A stretch of 25,922 nt of DNA. Origin: an uncultured Beijerinckiaceae bacterium (GTDB lineage Bacteria > Pseudomonadota > Alphaproteobacteria > Rhizobiales > Beijerinckiaceae). The position numbers and the translations under genes were made by a program. Positions 17,419 through 25,922 of the stretch are shown here, one piece after another (the first letter of the stretch is position 1; the number at the start of each line of letters is the position of its first letter). The stretch is from positions 1 to 25,922 of the forward strand of contig CALMGA010000196.1 in NCBI GenBank assembly GCA_937863205.1, written 5' to 3'. The notes under the pieces are model-generated. The model was given only the letters and a program-made list of their open reading frames with translations, did not search any database and was not told the DNA's origin.

Positions 17419-19803
17419 ATGCACTCGATCTTGAACTGCGTTCGCGAGCAGCATGACCATCATCTGATCATGCTCGCCGCGCTGGTCTGCATCCTCGGTG
17501 TTTACGCGACGAATGCCGTGGGCGCGCACGCCCGCCGATCGCAGAACCGCGAGCGCAGGCTCTGGGCCGGCGTCGGCATCGTCGCGGCCGGCTGCACAGC
17601 CTGGGCAACGCACTTCATCGCCCTTCTGGCTTTCCGACCGGGGATGGAGGCCGCCTTCGAGCCGGTGCTCACCATCGTGTCGTTGGTGGCCGCCATCGGG
17701 ATCATCGGCACCGGTGTTTACATCGCCATCGGCACGCGCAACATCACCCGCCGCTTCACCGCGGGCACGATCATCGGCAGCGGCGTGGGGGCGCTGCACT
17801 ATCTCGGGCAGTTCGCCTACGAGGTCGTCGGCGAGGTTACCTGGGACCGTGATCTGGTCACGGTGTCGCTGCTGGCAAGCATTCCGCTGGCCGGGTTGGC
17901 CGGCGCGACCACAGGATTCCGCAACCGTGGTCTGCGTGCTTTTGGGGCACCGCTCTTCGTGCTTTCGATCGCGATTCTACATTTCGGCGGCATGGCCGCG
18001 ACAACGATCACCTTCGATCCCAACCGCTCCCTTCCGGCCGATGCTCTGCCGCTGGCCGTCGTCGCACCCGCCGTCGCCGGACTCAGCATCGCCCTGCTCT
18101 GCCTGGCGATCATCGGTTTCAGGTTCAGCCTGCAAGCCAAGCTGCATCTGCGTCGCGAGCGCGACCGTCTTCGTCAACTGGCCGATGTGGCTCTGGAAGG
18201 CTTGCTGATCTGCGACGGCGACCAGATCATCGCCGTCAACAAGAGCTTCGAGCGCATGTCCGGCTTTGAAGGTTCCGCGTTCGCCGGGCTCTACGCCAGT
18301 TCGCTGTTCCCAGGCCTCGATCTGCTCGGTTTGCCTGAATCCGAGGAACGGGACACCGAGCTCGTGGCGGCCGGCGGGCATCTGGTGCCCGTGCGCGTGC
18401 TACGCAGCCAGGTTCACCTGGGACGCCGCAGGCAGACCGTGCTGGCGATCCGCGACCAGCGCGAAAGGCTGCGCTCCGAGGCGAAGATGCGCAGGTTGGC
18501 GTTCAACGACGCGCTGACGGAGTTGCCCAACCGGACCCGGTTCCACGATCTGCTGTCGGTGCACGCGGCATCACCGCGGGACCACGCCTTCGCGGTCCTG
18601 GTCATCGACCTCGACCGCTTCAAGCCCGTCAACGACATGCTCGGTCACGCCGCAGGCGACCTGCTGCTCCGCAAGGTCGCCGATCGCCTGGGATCGGCCA
18701 TGCGCGAGGGCGACGTCGTCGCCCGGCTCGGAGGCGACGAGTTCGTCGTGTTGCAGACCGACGCGTACGAGGCCGGGGCGGCCGAAAGTCTCGCCGTGCG
18801 GCTGATCGCTCTGCTATCGCGTCCTTTCGCGCTCGATGGTCATCTCGCTCACATCGGCGCCAGCATCGGCATCGCCCTTGCGCCCACGCATGGCACGGAT
18901 GCGGCGGAGCTGCTGCATAACGCCGACCTTGCCCTTTACGCCGCCAAACGCGACGGCAGGGGCGTACACCGCATCTACGAGCAGGAGCTGGATCTCCGCA
19001 TGCGCGAACGCCTCTTGTTGGAAGCCGGCCTGCGTCAGGCGCTCGCCAACGACGAGCTGGAGCTGCACTATCAGCCGCTGCTGGACACGCGAAGCGAGCG
19101 GATCACCTCGGCCGAGGCTCTGGTGCGCTGGCGCCATCCCGAGCGCGGTCTGATCCCGCCGTCGGACTTCATCGCCCTGGCGGAAGAAACCGGGCTTATC
19201 GTGCCGCTGGGCGAGTGGGTTTTGCGCACCGCCTGCGCTGAAGCGGCGACGTGGCCGTCGGAGCTCAGCGTCGCGGTCAACCTGTCGCCGGCACAATTCC
19301 GCGACAATCAGCTGTCCGACACCGTCAGGGCTGCGCTCGCGGCGGCACAGCTATCGCCCAGGCGCCTCGAACTGGAGATCACCGAAGGCGTCCTCCTGTC
19401 GGACGAGCAGCGCACCCTGCTGACCTTGAGCACGCTTCGTGCGGAGGGCGTGCGGATCTCCATGGACGACTTCGGGACCGGCTACTCGTCGCTGAGTTAC
19501 CTCAAGCGATTCCCCTTCGACAAGATCAAGGTCGATCAGTCCTTCGTGCGGCAGGTCACGACCGATCCCGACAGCGCGGCCATCGTGCGCGCCATCATCA
19601 ACATGGGCGCGTGCCTTGGCATCTCGACCACCGTCGAGGGCGTGGAAACGGCCGAACAACTTGCCTTCACCACGGCGCAAGGATGCGACCACGTGCAGGG
19701 TTACCTGGTGAGCCGCCCACTGCCGGCGGCGGCTTTCACGGCGTTCTTGAATGAGCACGCATCGTCCCGGCCGTGCGGTGAGAGCCTCTTCGCCGCCGCG
19801 TAG
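17419..19803 (+). CDS. MHYT-PAS-GGDEF-EAL cyclic-di-GMP turnover protein
   Basis: The 794-residue inner-membrane protein begins with an MHYT sensor: seven hydrophobic segments carry motifs such as WATHFIALLAF (about 63-72), LHYLGQFAYE and LHFGGMA, thought to bind a metal and sense O2, CO or NO. A PAS-like domain follows (about 255-350). The diguanylate cyclase has an intact GGDEF at 438-442 and an REGD inhibitory-site motif at 429-432, five residues before it. The phosphodiesterase domain has EAL at 566-568, NLSPAQF, ELEITEG, MDDFGTGYSS, KVDQSF and VEGVET, all expected catalytic residues. Both enzyme halves therefore look active, and net direction is unknown. GGGAG about 9 bases before the ATG supports the start. 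It stands alone on the plus strand. Confidence 0.94.
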   Translation: MHSILNCVREQHDHHLIMLAALVCILGVYATNAVGAHARRSQNRERRLWAGVGIVAAGCTAWATHFIALLAFRPGMEAAFEPVLTIVSLVAAIGIIGTGVYIAIGTRNITRRFTAGTIIGSGVGALHYLGQFAYEVVGEVTWDRDLVTVSLLASIPLAGLAGATTGFRNRGLRAFGAPLFVLSIAILHFGGMAATTITFDPNRSLPADALPLAVVAPAVAGLSIALLCLAIIGFRFSLQAKLHLRRERDRLRQLADVALEGLLICDGDQIIAVNKSFERMSGFEGSAFAGLYASSLFPGLDLLGLPESEERDTELVAAGGHLVPVRVLRSQVHLGRRRQTVLAIRDQRERLRSEAKMRRLAFNDALTELPNRTRFHDLLSVHAASPRDHAFAVLVIDLDRFKPVNDMLGHAAGDLLLRKVADRLGSAMREGDVVARLGGDEFVVLQTDAYEAGAAESLAVRLIALLSRPFALDGHLAHIGASIGIALAPTHGTDAAELLHNADLALYAAKRDGRGVHRIYEQELDLRMRERLLLEAGLRQALANDELELHYQPLLDTRSERITSAEALVRWRHPERGLIPPSDFIALAEETGLIVPLGEWVLRTACAEAATWPSELSVAVNLSPAQFRDNQLSDTVRAALAAAQLSPRRLELEITEGVLLSDEQRTLLTLSTLRAEGVRISMDDFGTGYSSLSYLKRFPFDKIKVDQSFVRQVTTDPDSAAIVRAIINMGACLGISTTVEGVETAEQLAFTTAQGCDHVQGYLVSRPLPAAAFTAFLNEHASSRPCGESLFAAA

Positions 19804-20861
19804 GGAAGCTTGTCCGGAGCCGCGGTCACGCTGCCTATCCAAGCCGGCGCGACGGCTTCTCCTCAACCCTCGCCGCCTTGCCTTTGCAGTTCCCAGCCTG
19901 CCGCAGAAACTGCAGCTTCACGAGTTCCCTTGATCCTGCTGCTTCGCTCGTTGGATCGGCATCGTAGGGAAACGCAAACGATGGCAGGCCGGGACAGCTT
20001 GAGCCGGACTGGCCAGCCAAAGCGAGGCGCAGGGGAGTGCTGCTCGCGCTTGATCCGCCGCACCACCGCGCTTCGTACCTCCGGCCGCATGACCCGCGCC
20101 CCTCCGACCATCAAGCTTGGCTCTGGCCGCTTCTCACGAGATGAACCGCGAAGTTGCGGTGGCTGTACAAATCGCAGGCGTCCAACGGCCAAGGGGCACG
20201 GTTGCCAACCAGGGACCGGCGAGAAGACCGATGAGCTGTCGCGACGGCAAACGTCATCCTGCATCACTTTCCCGATGATGCTGCCGAAGGAGCGAGCCTG
20301 AGCCAGCGCTGTCGGGATGGTTGTTGCCGAGGGCCGGCACCGCAGCCTCCCTCCTGTACCCCGGTGGCGGCCGGCTTGGCCCTGAAGGACGTCACCGTCC
20401 AGCAGGTGTCTCGATCCTTTTGCGCCAGCACGTCCGGCATCGTCGCCAAGGTGCCGGGTACGTTCTTGCGGTCAGCCTCCCGGCCCTTGCCGTTGCGCAG
20501 CGCGGGCGAGGTCGTCAGCGCGGCATCGACGGTTTGCCCGCCTACCGCCAGGACGCTTGGCTCGGGAGGCGACGTCTCACAGCCAAAGGCATCCGCTTCA
20601 TCGGTGGGCCGTTGATCCGAACACGCCTGCCTTGACCGACGGCGACGTCAGCTGTTCATCAAGCTCGGTCAGCCCGGCCCGGCCCCGCATCGCAAAACTC
20701 CGTCGCCGCTCACCGCCGCAGGAAAGGGGTCCTCAAACCGAGAAGTCCCTGAAGATATCCTTATATCGCTTGGCAAGCGTCGACCTTGTTATTTCAGCAT
20801 TACAGCAGCATCCCTGGGTGATCTCCGACTCGCTGCGCCACCGTGGGTCGGAGGACGCGGC
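19804..20861. other. Unrecognised 1-kb stretch before the IS701 gene
   Basis: No gene was recognised. A minus-strand frame at about 20575-20270 with TVDAALTTSPALRNGKG and NVPGTLATMPDVLAQKDRD looks more protein-like than its surroundings but has stops at both ends and no known domain. A 61-residue minus frame at 20020-19835 also has a plausible composition. The right end (about 20730-20861) should contain the left end of the IS701 element; its terminal inverted repeat could not be fixed because the other end is missing. Confidence 0.45.
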
Positions 20862-21748
20862 GTGGTGGGAGCATCGTTCGAGGCGACTCTGGATCTGTGG
20901 GCGCAAGCGTTGCGCGACGTGAAGACGCGCCTGCGGCCGCTGTTCACGCAGGAGCGGGTCGCCGTCTCGGCAGGGCAGTTCCTTGATGGCGTGCTCGGTG
21001 GCGAGCGGCGCAAAACGGATGGGCGCGGGCCGAGGCGGCCGGCGATGCCGGTCCATGGCGCCAGCAGGCCATCCCGGGACCGGTGGGACGCGGATGCGCT
21101 GCGCGACGTGGTGCGGGACGACGTCGTCGAGCAGTTGATTGGCGAGGACGCCGTTCTTGTGATCGACGAGACGGGCTTTCTCAAGCAGGGCAAGGCGTCG
21201 TGCGGCGTCGGACGGCAGTCCACCGGCTCGGCTGGCAAGATCACCAACTGCCGGACCGGGGTGTTCGCCAGCACCGGGTCCCGTCACGGGCACGCCTTCA
21301 TCGACCGCGCGCTGTACATGCCGAAAAGCTGGACCGACAATGCGGGCCGCCTGGAGCGGGCGCACGTTCCGGCGCAGACCCGGTTTGCCAGCAAACCGCA
21401 GCTCGCCGCGGCGATGATCGAGCGCGCCCTCGCGGCGCGGGTGTCGTTCCGCTGGGTGGCGGCCGACTGCGCCTACGGCGTGGGCGCCCTTGCGATGCCG
21501 TTGCGCCGCGCCGGCCGGGGCTACGTGCTCGGCGTCAAGGGCGACAGCCGCTTCAGCGCCCGGGTCGGCAAGCCGGCCGTGGCCGGTACGGCCGAGGCGA
21601 TCGCACGAGGCCTGGAGCCGACGGCCTGGCGGCAATTGTCGGCTGGCGCCGGCTTAAAGGGCGCCCGCCTGTTCGACTGGGCTGACCACGGAGCTGGCCG
21701 ATCTGACCGCGGCGGAGGCCGACGGCACCACGCCGGAGCTTTGGACGC
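20862..21748 (+). pseudogene. IS701-family transposase, frameshifted and truncated
   Basis: The frame starts at GTG 20862 with GGAGG about 9 bases upstream. It shows the IS701 DDE core: AVLVIDETGFLKQGKASCG, then QSTGSAGKITNCRTGVFAS, RHGHAFIDRALYMPKSWT and WVAADCAYGVG, then RRAGRGYVLGVKGD. The first two acidic residues are present. At about 21684 the frame shifts by one (DWA, then TELADLTAAEADG and PELWT in the next frame), and homology stops near 21748, before the conserved RWAIEDSFETAK-type region with the third acidic residue. The gene is therefore dead. It meets a truncated IS630 gene tail to tail. Confidence 0.88.
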
Positions 21749-21751
21749 TGG

Positions 21752-22519
21752 GAGCGTAGCGGCGGTCGACGGCGGCCAGCAGCTCCGCAAAGTCGCTGCT
21801 GCGCTTGCTCCGGGAGGTGTGGACGACGAGGCCGCGCCCAGTCGAGCACGCCGGGCGTCGCCACCCTTTTCGCCTGCCCCGGCGCCGGCACGCACCCGTC
21901 GGCGCCCTGCTTGGCCCAGGCGTGCGCCAGGTAGAGGTGGGCCAGCGCCTCGGACGCGTCGGCAAACAGCAGCACGATGTCGGCGGCCTCGGCTTGCGCA
22001 GCTTGACGCGCAGCCCCGCTCGATCCACGGCATCGGCATCCTGATGCCCCGTCAGGGTGTGGCGGGGCCGGCGCCAGCGGAACGCCACCTTTGCCGCAAA
22101 ACGACCGACAGGTGCGCCGGCGACAGCCGCACGCCGGCGCGCTTTTCGATGCCGGCCGACAAGCGCGCCCAAGCGCGCCAACGTCCGGTTCGGCCGGTTC
22201 GCGACCGGCTCGGTCAGGATCTGCTCGGCCACCGCCAGCGCCGCCTCATCCCGGATCGCGGCCGGCCCCGGAGCAAAACGGGTCCGCAGCGCCTCGATCC
22301 CGCCCCGCATGAAGGCACCTCGCCACAGCCGCACCGTGTCCTGGCGCACCCCGAACGCCTCGGCACAGCGGGCGCTGGTCCAGCCCGACGCCGTGGGCAG
22401 CACCGCCCGTGCCCGGTCCGCCGCGGCGCGCTCGCGCGAGACTGGCTCGGTTCGACCAGAGCCGCGCGCTGCTCGTCATCGACCACCACGGGCGACCTGC
22501 CGGCCATGCCCCCGCTCAT
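21752..22519 (-). pseudogene. IS630-family transposase, frameshifted and 3'-truncated
   Basis: Read from ATG 22519, the product begins SGGMAGRSPVVVDDEQRAAL; after a frameshift near 22440 it continues with the helix-turn-helix ARCAEAFGVRQDTVRLWRG. A second shift comes near 22170 (RFRWRRPRHTLTGHQDADA falls in the same frame as the helix-turn-helix), and a third piece, IVLLFADASEALAHLYLAHA, carries the first catalytic aspartate in another frame. The first frame then resumes with VVHTSRSKRSSDFAELLAAV and DRRYAPS, where homology ends at about 21752. The second aspartate (in an LDNGxIH motif) and the glutamate region are missing. Several frameshifts plus truncation make it non-functional. It ends against the truncated IS701 gene. 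Confidence 0.82.
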
Positions 22520-22521
22520 GA

Positions 22522-23043
22522 TCAAGCGGCGCTCAGGAAGCACAGCTCCCATGCGTTGGCCAGACAACCCACACCTGCTTGGCGATGTGAAGCCGAAGTT
22601 CGCTGACAGAAGCGGCTGATGCTGGCCCGAATGGCATCGGTCGGCCTGATCCAGGTGAACGGCTCCGGGTCGGCGTTGGTGCGGTCGATGTCGGCATGGA
22701 TCGCGCCTTCAAGCTCGTCCGTGCTTTTGAAGTCGCCGCGTTGCAACTGCCGGCGACTGAGCAGGGCAAACTGGCCCTCGACCATGTTGAGCCAGGACGC
22801 GCTGGTGTCCGGCGTCGCCGCCATGTGCTCGCGCAACGCCTCGTGCAGTGGGGCAAGCCGCGCCGGCACGTGGTTGTGCTGCGGCGCGGGCGCCGCGTCG
22901 CCCAGAACCCGCAGCCGCGCCCGCACCTTTGACACGTAGGACGGGCTGACGCTGAAGCGAGCCGCAGCCTGCGCCAGGGTCATCTCCGGACACGCCAACA
23001 CCCGATCCCGCAGATCCTGCCCGTAAGCCTGTCCCAGCGCCAT
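22522..23043 (-). pseudogene. IS630-family transposase with in-frame internal deletion
   Basis: This is a 173-residue open frame from ATG 23043. Residues 1-80 are the IS630 DNA-binding half (GQAYGQDLRDRVLAC, TLAQAAARFSVSPSYVSKVR). At residues 80-83 it jumps directly to the C-terminal block ASWLNMVEGQFALLSRRQL, followed by RGDFKSTDELEGAI and ISRFCQRTS. Normal members have roughly 170 more residues in between, including both catalytic aspartates; only the last glutamate (NMVE) remains. The frame is kept across the deletion. The last 23 or so residues run past the usual end and stop 2 bases before the neighbouring IS630 start codon. It cannot transpose, but a DNA-binding product could still be made. 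Confidence 0.82.
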
Positions 23044-23521
23044 GCCATCGCCGCCTCCAGCCAAAGCCGGAATCCTGCGAATCTCCCACCCGCCACGCAA
23101 CAGCTTGCGATCCCAGTCAGGACAAGGTGGGTCTAGCGGAGAAGCGGCGCGTGACTCGCCAATGGTGGCCGTAAGGAGTTCGTCCGCTTGCTCACGATTG
23201 AACGGCTGCCGTTGAGCACGGTTGTGTTGACGGACGTCTTGGTTGTGCATCGATCCGATGTGTACGGTGGGCGATGGCTACGCGTCGGCGACCGCAACCA
23301 GTTCGTGAGCGATGAAGCGTGCCTGGACGTGGCGGCGATGGCATCTCGGACGTCGGCGCGCGATCACGATCGCGAAACCATGGCGGTCGGCAGAGGGAGC
23401 CCACCCCGGCCAGACGGCTTGGCCGACCGGGCGTCTTGCCGCATGGTCGATCCCGATCTTCGGCCCTGCCGATCCGCAAAGCGCTGCGGGCGACGAACAT
23501 GGAAGAGATGGGACACAGGTG
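23044..23521. other. Gap between IS630 remnant and HD gene
   Basis: About 480 bases without a recognised gene. The left part should contain the outer end of the IS630 element. Frames on both strands between 23250 and 23520 have no known domain. The promoter of the HD-domain gene is presumably here. Confidence 0.45.
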
Positions 23522-24202
23522 ATGCAGCCGGACGACCTCGTTGACCTGCTGGACCATGTCCCGGTCGGCATGGCCGCCAAGCGCGACGTCATGCATCGAA
23601 TGACGGCCGACGACCGCCACTATCACGGCCTCGACCATCTCGCGGTCCTGTGGCGGCGGCATCGCGCCTTCGCGCCGGCCGAAGGGTTGCGGAGCTCGCC
23701 GGTCGACGCCCTGGTGGCCGGCGCCATCCTGTTCCACGACTGCATCTATGATCCCCGCCGCGGCGACAGCGAGGAGCGATCCGCCCGTCATTGGATGGAT
23801 GCGACGCTCGATGCGGGCCTGGCGGACATCGATCGGGAGTGGGTCGCCGACACCATCCGCGCAACGAGCGCGCACCTCAGCTACGAACCGAAAGAGGAGT
23901 TCTGGTCCGCGACGGCCGGGTTGAGCCACGCGCCGGCCGAGGCGGCCCTGCGCGAACAAGCGCGCGTCTGGGTGCTCGATCTCGATCTCACGCCACTCGG
24001 CGAGACGCCCGAAGTGTTCAACGACAACACGCGTCTCCTGCGTCTGGAAAGACCCGACATGGGCGATGCGGAGTGGAATGCCGCCCGCTTGCGCTTCCTG
24101 AACGCGATCGCCGAAGCGCCACGCGTCTACCGCAGCAAGACGCTGGCGGCGGCTTTCGAGGCGCAGGCGCGCCGTAATTTGGCGAATGCCTGCGCGGCGT
24201 GA
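23522..24202 (+). CDS. Predicted HD-superfamily metal-dependent phosphohydrolase
   Basis: This gene encodes 226 residues. DRHYHGLDHL at residues 31-40 supplies histidines of the HD fold, LFHDCIYDP at 70-78 supplies the HD dyad (His72, Asp73), and GDSEERSARH follows. This is the pattern of the COG4339-type predicted phosphohydrolases (RHYHxxxH ... FHDxxYD ... NEExS). The substrate is unknown. The start is the ATG at 23522 (a GTG lies directly before it), with GGGA about 8 bases upstream; the frame is open for another 210 bases upstream, but that part is unlike the family. It stands alone between IS debris and an outer-membrane protein gene and appears intact. Confidence 0.85.
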   Translation: MQPDDLVDLLDHVPVGMAAKRDVMHRMTADDRHYHGLDHLAVLWRRHRAFAPAEGLRSSPVDALVAGAILFHDCIYDPRRGDSEERSARHWMDATLDAGLADIDREWVADTIRATSAHLSYEPKEEFWSATAGLSHAPAEAALREQARVWVLDLDLTPLGETPEVFNDNTRLLRLERPDMGDAEWNAARLRFLNAIAEAPRVYRSKTLAAAFEAQARRNLANACAA

Positions 24203-24431
24203 ACCGCTTCGCCGCTTCGCGCCCGCCGCGTTCCGACGTGCGGCACCGTCACTCCCGCGAAGGCTGACGAACTCCCCGACCGCATCCCACCGGCATGTCG
24301 AGCGACGCGTCGTTACCGCGCCGTCCCGACCGTCTCCGTTCCCGTGAGGGCAGCAACGGAGGATCGTGGCGTCTGAGGGAGGTCGCTTCCGCAAGGGAAC
24401 ATTAACCGCGTTCCTGAATGGTTTGGACACC

Positions 24432-25820
24432 ATGAGGATCAGAAAGCGCGTGACGAGGATGCCGGACCTATCACGAGGCAGCGTCCGCCGCTCCACGGCG
24501 GCACGGACCATCCTGCTGCTGGCCCTCCTCACCGGCGCCTCGGGCGGGCTCAGGGCGGAGCCGGCCGTGCCTGAAAGCGCGGAACGCGTCCAGCGCCGCG
24601 ACGCGCTGTTCCGGCAGACCCTGAAGCGGCCCAGCGACGTGGCGCTCGCCCTCGACTATGTCAGGGCCTGCCTCGCCCTCGACGACACCGAAGCGGCGAT
24701 CGGCACGCTGGAACGGCTGACGTTCTACAGGCCGGACGACGCCGAGCTGAAGGCGCAGCTCGGGTTCCTTTACTACAAGCTGCAATCGCACGGCATGGCG
24801 CGGCAGTACCTCGACGCGGCCCTGCCGGCGGCCGATGAGGCGACCCGCGCCAAGATCGCGAGCATCGCGCCGACGATCGACGCGGCGAACACCGGCAACC
24901 ATGTCTTCGGCACGCTGGGCGGTGGCCTGCGCTTCCAGTCCAATGCCGCCTTCAACCCCGACAACGGCACCTTGCGCCTGGCAGGTGAAGACTACCTGTT
25001 CACCCATCCCCAGGATCGCGGCCCGGACGGCAACGCCTTCGCGATCGGACAGATCGGCTACGATCACGACCTCGGCAACCAGCGCGGCGACGTGCTCGAA
25101 GCGCGGCTCACCGGATATCTGACCCGGCAGTTCCGGCTGACCGATCTCGACGTCGGCTTCTACGACGCCTCGATCGGGCCGCGCTTCACACTCGCTTCCG
25201 AACTGCTGCCGGGCGCCACCGTCAAGCCCTACGCCGTCGGCGGGCAGACCTTTCTCGCCGGACGACGATACCTCGCCTCAGGCGGCGCCGGCATCCTGGC
25301 CGATCTGCCGGTGCGCGCCGGCGCCGTGCTCGAGCCGAGCGTCGAGGTACGGCGGGTGCAGTTCTCCGGCGTGTCGGTCTTCTCCTCGTTGAACACCGGC
25401 GACACCGTCACCCTCTCGCTCGCCGGCACCGCCGCGCTGTCGCCGCAGGTCGACGTGTCCGGCCGCATCGCCTTCGCCCGCGACGCCGCCGACGCCGCCT
25501 ACCAGTCGACGAGCAACGTCGCCGAAGAACTGGCCATCGTGACACGCTTCGCCCCGCCTCTCCCGGTGTTCCGGGGGCCATGGTCGGTGTCGCCCTACGT
25601 CAAGCTGCTGCAAACACGGTTCGACGGTGCCAACCCCTACATCGACGCTGCGGTCGTGCGCCGCGACAGCGAGGTGCAGGTCGGCCTCGTGCTCGATACG
25701 CCGCTGACGTCGACGGTCGACCTCGTCACCAACGTGCAGGATGCCAAGGTCGCCTCCAACATCCCGAACTACCGCCTGCACAATCTCTCCGTGCTGACCG
25801 GACCGACGGTGCGCTTCTGA
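24432..25820 (+). CDS. TPR-containing outer-membrane beta-barrel protein
   Basis: The product is about 462 residues. A long basic N-terminus precedes a hydrophobic stretch (TILLLALLTGASGGLRA), a likely signal peptide. Residues about 50-145 form helical TPR-like repeats (ALDYVRACLALDDTEAAIGT, LKAQLGFLYYKLQSHGMARQ). The rest alternates polar and hydrophobic residues in beta-strand fashion (LGGGLRFQSNAAF, DVLEARLTGYLTRQF) and ends in TVRF, the terminal Phe expected for BAM-assembled barrels. The architecture resembles TPR-plus-barrel export proteins such as Slam/DUF560 types, but membership is not certain. The start is ATG 24432; a GTG at 24366 with GGAGG 3 bases before it is an alternative. The stop overlaps the next ATG, so the two genes are coupled. 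Confidence 0.75.
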   Translation: MRIRKRVTRMPDLSRGSVRRSTAARTILLLALLTGASGGLRAEPAVPESAERVQRRDALFRQTLKRPSDVALALDYVRACLALDDTEAAIGTLERLTFYRPDDAELKAQLGFLYYKLQSHGMARQYLDAALPAADEATRAKIASIAPTIDAANTGNHVFGTLGGGLRFQSNAAFNPDNGTLRLAGEDYLFTHPQDRGPDGNAFAIGQIGYDHDLGNQRGDVLEARLTGYLTRQFRLTDLDVGFYDASIGPRFTLASELLPGATVKPYAVGGQTFLAGRRYLASGGAGILADLPVRAGAVLEPSVEVRRVQFSGVSVFSSLNTGDTVTLSLAGTAALSPQVDVSGRIAFARDAADAAYQSTSNVAEELAIVTRFAPPLPVFRGPWSVSPYVKLLQTRFDGANPYIDAAVVRRDSEVQVGLVLDTPLTSTVDLVTNVQDAKVASNIPNYRLHNLSVLTGPTVRF

Positions 25821-25922
25821 TGCGAAAGATCCTCGCCCGCCTCCTGCTTTCCGCCGCCGGCTGCGCGCTGGCGGTCTCGCCGGGCGTCGCGCAGCAGGTC
25901 GTCGGCGCGGTTGGCGCCGCCA
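25820..25922 (+). CDS. Exported protein, N-terminal fragment
   Basis: Only 34 codons are visible before the window ends. MRKILARLLLSAAGCALAVS followed by PGVAQQ is a clean signal peptide with probable cleavage after GVA. The ATG overlaps the stop of the TPR/barrel gene (TGATG), so the two are very likely translated together and work in the same envelope process. In proteobacteria such TPR-barrel genes can be followed by FecR-domain secreted proteins, but nothing seen here proves that identity. Confidence 0.65.
   Translation, partial: MRKILARLLLSAAGCALAVSPGVAQQVVGAVGAA

Noticed and set aside
21684..22619. Extension of the IS701 reading frame across the IS630 remnant
   Set aside because: After about 21684 the frame no longer matches IS701; it merely stays open through antisense IS630 sequence.

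Overview
The window is high-GC bacterial chromosome, most likely from an alphaproteobacterium of the Hyphomicrobiales (Rhizobiales), possibly Methylobacterium-like. The evidence is the GC-rich codon use, Rhizobiales-type intergenic palindromes (AGAGCAyCGGACCG...TCCGATGC), alphaproteobacterial Tad pilus proteins, and IS701/IS630 debris. No rRNA, tRNA or CRISPR array was seen, and the genus call is inference.

Left part (1-7484), mostly housekeeping: the 3' end of a TROVE/Ro60-type RNA-binding protein; a class III CoA-transferase whose stop overlaps the start of a YfcG-like glutathione S-transferase; a convergent metallo-beta-lactamase-fold hydrolase separated from them by a composite palindromic repeat; guaB (IMP dehydrogenase) followed by a 58-residue lipoprotein gene; and a DHA2-type MFS drug exporter that starts at TTG.

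Middle-left (7485-9947) is decayed DNA. It holds a frameshifted histidine-kinase ATPase fragment, a broken RND (AcrB/MdtC-type) pump fragment and one apparently intact small secreted PAN/Apple-domain protein. Next, on the minus strand, is an operon for a TadG-like von Willebrand protein and two TadE/F-like pseudopilins (12734 to 9948).

Centre (13221-17183): a tight minus-strand operon encodes a folate/biopterin-type (BT1) MFS transporter, a DUF5993-like small membrane protein and an unusual DsbB-like protein whose second cysteine pair lies at the C-terminus. Divergent from it is a two-gene unit, a miniature YgiB-like secreted protein overlapping a full-length YgiC-type glutathionylspermidine-synthase homologue; this unit is visibly more A/T-rich than its surroundings. 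These two units are the best candidates for under-described systems.

Right part (17184-25922): a faint integrase-like tail, an MHYT-PAS-GGDEF-EAL cyclic-di-GMP protein, about 1 kb of unrecognised DNA, and a scrapyard of three defective transposase genes. An IS701-type gene and an IS630-type gene, both truncated, meet tail to tail; a second IS630 gene has an in-frame internal deletion that keeps its DNA-binding half. Then follow an HD-superfamily phosphohydrolase and a TPR/outer-membrane beta-barrel gene overlapping the start of another exported protein, which runs off the window.
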